From JAICLL01 sp035252155 (lineage in GTDB: Bacteria; Planctomycetota; Planctomycetia; Pirellulales; JAICIG01), in NCBI GenBank assembly GCA_035252155.1, contig DATFDL010000805.1, positions 1-7,298 on the forward strand: a stretch of DNA of 7,298 nucleotides, in the 5' to 3' direction. A model generated the notes under the pieces. The model had not been told where the DNA came from, did not search any database, and worked only from the letters and a program-made list of their open reading frames with translations. This document shows, in pieces, positions 1 to 4,633 of the stretch (positions are counted from its first letter, which is position 1; each line of letters starts with the position of its first letter). Both the position numbers and the translations under genes were made by a program.

Positions 1-353
1 CCTCCGACTCCGGCGATCCGCCCGACAAAACCCATCGCGTGAAGGGCGAATGGGTCGACCTGCAATTGCCGCTCTATCGCTATTTGGCGCCGGCCATTGG
101 CATCGGCGAGTCGCCCAGACTGGGTTACATCGTCTTGCCGAAGAATCTGAAAAAGATCGCCGGGCATTTGGCCGAATGGAGCGACGACGACCTCAAATCC
201 GCCGACTTGAAGGCGGCGGAAGTGGTCCGCGGCATCTGGTCGCAGACATTCCTGCCGATGAAGCAGCCGCCGCCGAAGTTTTCTGAAGAGTTCGCCGCCA
301 TCTGTCTCGACGAGCAGTTTGGTTCGGTCGCGGAAGAGGAAGAAGGGATTTGA
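1..353 (+). CDS. C-terminal part of a PD-(D/E)XK (RecB-family) nuclease, probable AddB-like subunit; 5' end outside window
   Basis: The frame is open from base 3 and ends at TGA 351-353, giving 116 visible codons of a gene that starts left of the window. The key signature is near the left edge: VKGEWVDLQLPLY, the QLxxY-type motif that follows the catalytic Asp and (D/E)xK residues in RecB/AddA/AddB nuclease domains. The catalytic residues themselves would lie just upstream and cannot be seen. The remaining ~90 residues (GYIVLPKN, then an Ala-rich helix, then FSEEFAAICLDEQFG) resemble the region after QLxxY in such nucleases. The acidic end reads VAEEEEGI. Only one Cys is visible, so the C-terminal Cys cluster that binds an iron-sulfur cluster in Bacillus-type AddB is not present here. 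The AddA-like gene follows 192 bp downstream on the same strand, which supports assignment as its partner, working in double-strand-break resection. The nuclease family is fairly sure; the AddB identity rests on context. Confidence 0.75.
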   Translation, partial: SDSGDPPDKTHRVKGEWVDLQLPLYRYLAPAIGIGESPRLGYIVLPKNLKKIAGHLAEWSDDDLKSADLKAAEVVRGIWSQTFLPMKQPPPKFSEEFAAICLDEQFGSVAEEEEGI

Positions 354-390
354 ACAGAAGGTAACAATAGGGAGATTAACAGAAGGCAAC
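353..390. repeat. Short direct repeat just after the nuclease stop codon
   Basis: Two 13-mers differing at one base, aacagaaggtaac (353-365) and aacagaaggcaac (378-390), are 25 bp apart from start to start. The first begins on the last base of the upstream TGA. The second is the outer end of the left arm of the inverted repeat at 378-515. Hexamer gaacag (352-357) also has an inverted copy, ctgttc, at 525-530, so the whole spacer seems built from one motif. Confidence 0.6.
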
Positions 391-515
391 GAAGGAAACA
401 AAGATTAGAAAACAAAGCCGGCTCGACGCCTCTGAATTCCACGGGTTGAAAGCGCGGTTAAGGACCTCGACGAGCCACCTGTTTTTATTCTTCGTGATCT
501 TCGTTGCCTTCTGTT
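378..515. repeat. Long imperfect inverted repeat filling the spacer between the nuclease and addA-like genes
   Basis: The outer arms are a perfect 17-bp inverted pair: aacagaaggcaacgaag at 378-394 and its complement at 499-515. Pairing continues inward with mismatches through the purine-rich left strand (395-413) against the pyrimidine-rich right strand (481-498), including aaaac against gtttt. It resumes at ggctcg (420-425) against cgagcc (471-476), leaving about 45 bases as a loop. Transcribed, this would form a stem-loop of nearly 140 nt. Neither strand carries a convincing gene: frames crossing it give low-complexity peptides such as FVIFVAFC, which appear in similar form on both strands because of the symmetry. 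It resembles non-coding palindromic elements I recall as dispersed in planctomycete intergenic regions; that family link is from memory. There is no transposase, so it is a MITE- or REP-like element at most. Confidence 0.65.
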
Positions 516-526
516 CAAATTCTGCT

Positions 527-540
527 GTTCTCGAGAGAAC
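527..540. promoter_or_regulatory. Perfect 14-bp palindrome just upstream of the addA-like start
   Basis: The sequence gttctcgagagaac is identical to its own reverse complement and ends 5 bp before ATG 546. Its right half contains the likely Shine-Dalgarno bases GAGAG (533-537). It could be a dimeric repressor operator, a small mRNA hairpin hiding the ribosome binding site, or simply the right edge of the neighbouring repeat element. The palindrome is directly visible; any regulatory role is inferred. Confidence 0.4.
533..537 (+). promoter_or_regulatory. Ribosome binding site deciding the addA-like start
   Basis: GAGAG lies 8 bases before ATG 546. The alternative upstream start in the same frame, TTG 504, lies inside the right arm of the inverted repeat and has only pyrimidine-rich sequence before it. 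The ATG at 546 is therefore preferred. Confidence 0.55.
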
Positions 541-545
541 GATTG

Positions 546-3500
546 ATGACGAATTCCGCCACCCAAACGTTTCCGCACCTGATGATCCGCGCTTCGGCGG
601 GGACGGGCAAAACGTTTCAACTCTCGAATCATTACTTGCGGCTGCTGGCCGCGGGCGTGGCCCCCGACCAGGTCCTGGCGACCACATTCACCCGCAAAGC
701 GGCGGGCGAGATTCTCGACCGCGTGCTCACGCGGCTGGCTGAGGCGGCCTGCGATGAGCAAAAGTGCCAGGCGTTGGCCGGTTTTCTGTGCGACAGCCGG
801 CTCACGCCGAAACGATGCGCCGAGCTGCTCGAATCACTCGTGCGCAGCCTGCACCGCTTGCGCATCTCGACGCTCGACGCCTTTTTCGCGCAGATCGCCA
901 CGTCGTTCGGCCTCGAGCTCGGTCTGCCGCCTGGCTGGCGGATCATCGAAGAAACCGCCGATCAGCGCTTGCGGACCGAAGCGATTCAAGCGGTGTTGGC
1001 CGGCGATGGCTCCGACGCCGACGCGCGCGACATCCGTCTGCTGTTGAGCCTCTTGACCAAGGGCGAGGCGACGCGCTCGATCAGCGAACAGATTCGCTCG
1101 CAGGTCAATGGGCTGTATGGGCTATTTCTCGAGACGTCCGGCGAGGCTTGGACCGCTCTGCCGCGCCCGACGCGGCTGACGCAAGCGAAACTCGAAGCGG
1201 CGCTGGCCGAATTAGCCGGCCTACCGCTGCCCGACGGCTCGAAGATCGCCGAGACGCGGGCCAACGATCTGGCGACGGCGCGGGCCGAAGACTGGGCCAG
1301 GCTGATCTCGGTGGGCATCGCCGGCAAAGTGGCCGCCGGAGAAGACACGTTTAACCGCAAGAAGATCGACGGCGATCTGCTCGATGTTTACCATGCGCTC
1401 GTGACGCACGCCAAGGCGGTGCTGGTTGGTCAGCTTGCCGATCAGACCGAGGCCACCCACAAGCTGCTGGCCCGCTTTGACAATCATTATCAACGATTGA
1501 AGCAGATGCGTCGCGGCCTGCGTTTCGAAGATGTGACCCGCAGCTTGGGCGCATCGCCGTTATCGCAGCAGCCCGACCGGCTGGCTCGGCGGCTCGATGG
1601 GCGAATTACCCACTTGTTGCTCGACGAATTTCAAGACACCTCGCTGGCACAATGGAACGTGCTCGCCTCGTTCGCCGCCCAGGTCATCGACGGCGGCTCG
1701 TTTTTCTGCGTGGGCGACGCCAAGCAAGCCATCTACGGCTGGCGCGGCGGCGCCGCCGAGTTGTTCGACGCGCTCGAAGCCGAGTGGAAGCAATTGAAGG
1801 CTCAGTCGCTGGCACTCAGCTTCCGTTCGTCGCCGCCGGTGATCGCCGTCGTCAACCGCGTCTTTGGCGCGCTCGAAACCAGTCCGCTGCTGAGCCATTG
1901 CCGCGACGCCGTCGTGGCCTGGAAACGGGCGTTCGAGGAACACAGCACCAAGCACGACAAGTTGCACGGTTATGTCCGCATGGTGTCGGCGCCGGCCGCC
2001 GACGAGCCGACGCCTCAAGCAGAAACCACGCTGGCTTTCGCCGCCGACGAAGTCGCCCGACTCGCTCAGGAAGCTCCCGGCCGCTCGATCGGCGTGTTGG
2101 TGCGCGACAACAACGCGGTCGCCCGATTGATCTACGAATTACGAAAAAAAGAGGTCCCAGCCAGCGAAGAAGGCGGCAACCCGCTCACCGATTCGCCGGC
2201 GGTGGTCGCAGTGCTCTCGCTGTTGCGGATCGCCGATCATCCTGGCGACCGCGTGGCCAGATTTCACGTGGCCAGCTCGCCCTTGGGCGCCGTCATCGAT
2301 TTTGTCGACGATGCCAGCGACGCCGCCGCGCAGCGCCTGTCGCTCGAAATCCGCCAGTCGCTGTTGACTCGCGGATACGGCGGCACGCTTTACCGCTGGG
2401 CGCGGCGCCTGGCGGGTTCATGCGACGATCGCGACGCGAACCGCCTTTTGCAGTTGGTCGAGCTGGCCGATCGTTATCAGCCCGAGGCGACGCTTCGCGC
2501 CCGCGATTTTATTGCCCTGGTCGAGACACCGCGTGTGGAAGATCCCTCCCACGCCGCCGTGCGGGTGATGACCATCCACCAGGCCAAAGGACTGGAGTTC
2601 GACATCGTCGTGCTACCCCAGCTCGATAAGAAGCTGACGGGGCAAACGCCGCCGGTGGTGGTCGGTCGGCCCGCTCCGACGGCGCCCATCGACCGCGTCT
2701 GCCGCTATGCCAAAGAAGACTTGCGCCAACTGCTGCCGCCCGCCATCCAGGAGGCGTTCTCCCAGTACAACGAGCAACAAATTCGCGAGTCGCTGTGCGT
2801 GCTCTACGTGGCCATGACCCGCGCCGTCCACGCCTTGCACCTGATCATCGCCCCCTCGAAACCGAACGAGAAACAAGTGCCGAAGCAGTTTTCGGGCATA
2901 TTGCGGACGAGTCTGATCGGAGACGGCCGCGTCGAGCCGTCCAAGACGCTGTTTGAAGAAGGCGACGCCAATTGGTGGAAGAGGGTTCAGGGTTCACGGA
3001 TCACGGTTCAGGAAAGCGGCGGTGGAAACTCGGATGGGGAAACGCACACAACCGGGCGCGGAATTGCCGACGATCGTCGTTCGCTGGCGCCCGCCTTTCA
3101 AATCACCTTGGCGCCATTGGTCGGGCGGCGACGGCGTGGACTGGAGCGCGAGAACCCCTCGGAGCTCGCTCGTGGCGCCCACGTCGACCTGGCCTTGCGC
3201 ATGCAGCTTGAGCGTGGCGCCGCAACCGACCGCGGCACTCTGTTTCACGCCTGGTTTGAGCAGATCGAATGGCTCGACGACGGCCCGCCCGACGAAGCCG
3301 CGTTGCGGGCCGTCGCTAAGAAGCTGAAACCCGCGGGCGCTGAAGTCGATGCTTGGCTGAAAGATTTTTACCGCTGTTTGAAACGGCCCGCACTGCGCGC
3401 CGCCCTTTGTCGCGCGCGCTATTTGGATCCGACGAGTGCGCTCTGGTCAGACCAGCGTGAAATTCGGGCCGATCTGGCCGCGTGTCCCCCGACGCTGGAA

Positions 3501-3797
3501 GTGCTTCGCGAGCGAACATTCGCCGTGCGTCACGCCGACAAGCTGCTGACCGGCGCGATCGACCGGCTGGTGCTCATCCGAGCGGGCGGTAGTGCCCACG
3601 CCGGCAGACTGATCGCCGCCGAAGTGGTCGATTTCAAAACCGACGCGCTGGCCGCCCAAGGGGCGTCGGGCGAGGCCCAGCTCAACGAAAATTACGCTCC
3701 CCAATTGGCCGCCTATCGCCGCGGCGTGGCGCAAATCACCGGCTTACCGCCGGAACGGGTGTTCACGCGGCTGCTGCCGACCGAAACGGTGGCCTGA
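546..3797 (+). CDS. addA: AddA-like UvrD/RecB-family ATP-dependent helicase-nuclease (double-strand-break repair)
   Basis: This is a complete 1083-residue superfamily 1A helicase fused to a C-terminal RecB-type nuclease, close to the usual AddA size. It should unwind and cut DNA ends to load RecA, acting with an AddB-like partner that is probably the gene just upstream. Visible motifs are Walker A ASAGTGKT (16-23), Ia TTFTRKAA (46-53), a STLDAFF segment (108-114), Walker B LLLDEFQDT (357-365), III VGDAKQAIYGWRGG (389-402), IV LSFRSSP (424-430), V VMTIHQAKGLEFD (674-686) and VI LYVAMTRA (753-760). The nuclease domain starts around RGTLFHAWFE (896-905). It has LLTGAIDRL (1000-1008, with Asp1006), VVDFKTD (1027-1033, with Asp1029 and Lys1031) and QLAAY (1053-1057), so its active site looks intact. 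The linker at about 811-850 is low-complexity and carries a tandem repeat. The start at ATG 546 is chosen over TTG 504 because of its GAGAG site. The function is secure; the exact AddA rather than generic UvrD-like name is likely. Confidence 0.88.
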   Translation: MTNSATQTFPHLMIRASAGTGKTFQLSNHYLRLLAAGVAPDQVLATTFTRKAAGEILDRVLTRLAEAACDEQKCQALAGFLCDSRLTPKRCAELLESLVRSLHRLRISTLDAFFAQIATSFGLELGLPPGWRIIEETADQRLRTEAIQAVLAGDGSDADARDIRLLLSLLTKGEATRSISEQIRSQVNGLYGLFLETSGEAWTALPRPTRLTQAKLEAALAELAGLPLPDGSKIAETRANDLATARAEDWARLISVGIAGKVAAGEDTFNRKKIDGDLLDVYHALVTHAKAVLVGQLADQTEATHKLLARFDNHYQRLKQMRRGLRFEDVTRSLGASPLSQQPDRLARRLDGRITHLLLDEFQDTSLAQWNVLASFAAQVIDGGSFFCVGDAKQAIYGWRGGAAELFDALEAEWKQLKAQSLALSFRSSPPVIAVVNRVFGALETSPLLSHCRDAVVAWKRAFEEHSTKHDKLHGYVRMVSAPAADEPTPQAETTLAFAADEVARLAQEAPGRSIGVLVRDNNAVARLIYELRKKEVPASEEGGNPLTDSPAVVAVLSLLRIADHPGDRVARFHVASSPLGAVIDFVDDASDAAAQRLSLEIRQSLLTRGYGGTLYRWARRLAGSCDDRDANRLLQLVELADRYQPEATLRARDFIALVETPRVEDPSHAAVRVMTIHQAKGLEFDIVVLPQLDKKLTGQTPPVVVGRPAPTAPIDRVCRYAKEDLRQLLPPAIQEAFSQYNEQQIRESLCVLYVAMTRAVHALHLIIAPSKPNEKQVPKQFSGILRTSLIGDGRVEPSKTLFEEGDANWWKRVQGSRITVQESGGGNSDGETHTTGRGIADDRRSLAPAFQITLAPLVGRRRRGLERENPSELARGAHVDLALRMQLERGAATDRGTLFHAWFEQIEWLDDGPPDEAALRAVAKKLKPAGAEVDAWLKDFYRCLKRPALRAALCRARYLDPTSALWSDQREIRADLAACPPTLEVLRERTFAVRHADKLLTGAIDRLVLIRAGGSAHAGRLIAAEVVDFKTDALAAQGASGEAQLNENYAPQLAAYRRGVAQITGLPPERVFTRLLPTETVA
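2983..3012 (+). repeat. Short degenerate tandem repeat inside the addA-like gene
   Basis: Four successive 7-8 bp units of a GGTTCA(C) type are visible: gggttca, gggttcac, ggatcac, ggttcagg. They encode RVQGSRITVQ (residues 813-822), in the linker between helicase motif VI and the nuclease domain. The following ~25 codons are rich in Gly, Ser and Thr, unlike the rest of the protein. The reading frame is kept. Confidence 0.6.
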
Positions 3798-3814
3798 AAC
3801 CACTTAGGCCGGGA

Positions 3815-4033
3815 CTACTCGGCATAGTAATCAAGTGGCGGCCGACATTCGCCCACGTACCGCATGAGCTGCTCGTCCGACGGAGCGATGCAATCGACTT
3901 CGCGCGGCGCACCCTGGTGCGGTTCAACCACATCTTGCCGGTTCGTTAGCGATGAAACATCCGGAAGGCACACCAAATAGTCGCGACCATCGATTTCCAG
4001 CTTCTCACCGAATACATCACGAAATGCGCCCAT
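3815..4033 (-). CDS. Small protein of unknown function, 72 residues
   Basis: The frame runs from ATG (4033-4031) to TAG (3817-3815). AGGGG lies 8 bases before the ATG, a good ribosome binding site that the opposite-strand frame lacks. The product starts MGAFRDVFGEKLEIDGRDYL and ends RPPLDYYAE. It is soluble and acidic, with no signal peptide or membrane segment and no motif I recognise. It has two Cys (in YLVCLP and VDCIAP), plus one in GECRPP, with no metal-binding spacing. The gene converges on the addA-like gene with only 17 bp between the stops and no obvious terminator. Its start overlaps the stop of a short upstream frame (TGATG), suggesting translational coupling. The base composition appears less GC-rich than the flanking large genes. 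The gene is likely real; no function is offered. Confidence 0.6.
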   Translation of the reverse strand: MGAFRDVFGEKLEIDGRDYLVCLPDVSSLTNRQDVVEPHQGAPREVDCIAPSDEQLMRYVGECRPPLDYYAE

Positions 4034-4152
4034 CAGACGATCCCCTGCCGCTGGAAGAAGAGTTTTCGTACTTTTGGATATTCGAGTCCGTGCCGCGAAT
4101 AGGCGAAAGAAGTCACCCCGACGAGGCCATCCGATACAATTCTAAAGTCAAA
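4033..4152 (-). other. Short open frame ending in a TGATG overlap with the 72-residue gene; tiny gene or gene remnant
   Basis: On the minus strand the frame is open from just after TAG (4155-4153) to TGA (4035-4033), 39 codons. It ends HGLEYPKVRKLFFQRQGIV. Its stop shares bases with the ATG of the downstream small gene, the usual sign of translational coupling. There is no ATG or TTG in frame. The only standard start is GTG at 4116-4114, giving 27 residues, and it has no clear ribosome binding site. The peptide looks protein-like (mixed charges and aromatics) rather than low-complexity, so it may be the degenerate 3' end of an older gene. I do not recognise it. Confidence 0.25.
4042..4046 (-). 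promoter_or_regulatory. Ribosome binding site of the 72-residue gene
   Basis: On the minus strand, AGGGG is 8 bases before the ATG at 4033. It lies inside the short upstream open frame, consistent with coupled translation. Confidence 0.5.
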
Positions 4153-4167
4153 CTAGGCTACTGCTAA
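4139..4167 (-). promoter_or_regulatory. Weak candidate sigma-70-type promoter for the minus-strand small genes
   Basis: On the minus strand, TTAGCA (4167-4162) and TAGAAT (4144-4139) are 17 bases apart, a normal -35/-10 spacing. Transcription would start near 4132, giving a leader of about 100 nt that includes the short frame at 4033-4152. The match to consensus is partial and this phylum's promoters are poorly defined, so this is only a suggestion. The rest of the gap up to 4266 shows no gene. Confidence 0.2.
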
Positions 4168-4254
4168 CACCAATTGCGGTGATCGAAGCGAATTCAAGAG
4201 CCGCATTAGGCACCGAAATTGCGTTCCCTTCGTTTTTGTAAAACTCTTTGATTT

Positions 4255-4258
4255 GGAG
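4255..4258 (+). promoter_or_regulatory. Ribosome binding site of the small membrane protein gene
   Basis: GGAG is 8 bases before ATG 4267. This confirms the start and the reading strand against the antisense frame that covers the same bases. Confidence 0.55.
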
Positions 4259-4266
4259 CACGTGCC

Positions 4267-4476
4267 ATGCGAGAAACTCATCTTACGTTTCCAGAGCTTG
4301 GTTTGATCGCCGGTACTCGCGGCGCGTTTGGGGCCGGGCTGGGCCTGCTGCTGGCCGACCGATTGTCGCCCGAGCAGCGTCGCGCCGTCGGTTGGACCTT
4401 GGTTTTGGTCGGCGCCGTCACCACGGTGCCGCTCGCCATCGAAGTCCTCGGCCGGCGATGCACAGGACACGAATAA
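4267..4476 (+). CDS. Small two-helix membrane protein, 69 residues, function unknown
   Basis: The frame starts at ATG 4267 after a well-placed GGAG and ends at TAA 4474-4476. The product has a short polar N-terminus (MRETHLTFPE), then a Gly/Leu-rich hydrophobic segment at about 11-31 containing AGTRGAFGAGLGLLLA. A charged turn, DRLSPEQRRA (31-40), is followed by a second hydrophobic segment at about 41-61 (VGWTLVLVGAVTTVPLAIEV). The tail is short and basic (GRRCTGHE). This is a helical hairpin in the cytoplasmic membrane. Small proteins of this look occur in several bacterial groups, but I know no assigned function. By the positive-inside rule the RR-containing turn is probably cytoplasmic. 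The gene stands alone on its strand, with no partner in a visible operon. Confidence 0.7.
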   Translation: MRETHLTFPELGLIAGTRGAFGAGLGLLLADRLSPEQRRAVGWTLVLVGAVTTVPLAIEVLGRRCTGHE

Positions 4477-4547
4477 ACGTCAAAACCGATCAGACGAGCT
4501 TGCGAGTCCCACCTTTCGCTTGCGCCGCGCGGACGCGTGAAATCGGC

Positions 4548-4627
4548 ATGTGGACCAGCCGCCCTCGGCTGGTTCCGCGACGCCGACTGGCGTCGGCGAT
4601 GCACAGCCGGGGGCGGCTGTGCCACAT
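4548..4627. repeat. Cloverleaf-like palindromic repeat: three hairpins enclosed by an outer stem, between convergent genes
   Basis: An outer pair atgtgg (4548-4553) and ccacat (4622-4627) encloses three perfect hairpins. The first has an 8-bp stem, accagccg/cggctggt, with a CCCT loop (4554-4573). The second has a 7-bp stem, cgacgcc/ggcgtcg, with a GACT loop (4578-4595). The third has a 9-bp stem, gcacagccg/cggctgtgc, with a GGGG loop (4601-4622); its last base pair competes with the outer stem. The array lies in the 157-bp gap between the TAA at 4476 and the opposing stop at 4634. Either transcript would carry hairpins there, so it could help end or stabilise both messages, though no T-run follows. 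It resembles REP-type dispersed repeats I recall from planctomycete genomes. The flank 4477-4547 holds no gene. Confidence 0.65.
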
Positions 4628-4633
4628 ACCGGT

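Noticed and set aside
504..545. Upstream TTG start adding 14 residues to the addA-like protein
   Set aside because: TTG 504 lies within the right arm of the inverted repeat with no ribosome binding site, whereas ATG 546 has GAGAG 8 bases before it and gives a normal distance to Walker A.
376..761. Minus-strand frames of 103 and 118 codons crossing the spacer
   Set aside because: They run from the repeat spacer into the antisense of the addA-like N-terminus. Their peptides reflect the inverted repeat (FVSFVAFC-type) and Arg-rich antisense sequence.
764..1354. 196-codon plus-strand frame inside the addA-like gene
   Set aside because: Same reasoning: Arg/Ala-rich, no ribosome binding site, and it overlaps conserved helicase coding sequence.
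1652..2629. 325-codon plus-strand frame inside the addA-like gene
   Set aside because: It is out of frame with the helicase motifs that run through the same bases, and its product is extremely Arg-rich. This is a shadow frame.
3798..3814. Terminator between the convergent addA-like and 72-residue genes
   Set aside because: The 17-bp gap has no hairpin with a T-run; nothing there supports a terminator call.
3952..4167. 71-codon plus-strand frame antisense to the small minus-strand frames
   Set aside because: It has no ribosome binding site before ATG 3952, while the minus-strand gene has AGGGG at good spacing. No recognisable domain.
4153..4470. 105-codon minus-strand frame opposite the small membrane protein
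   Set aside because: The plus-strand frame has a GGAG site and two coherent hydrophobic helices. The antisense peptide is Gly/Gln/Arg-rich and featureless.
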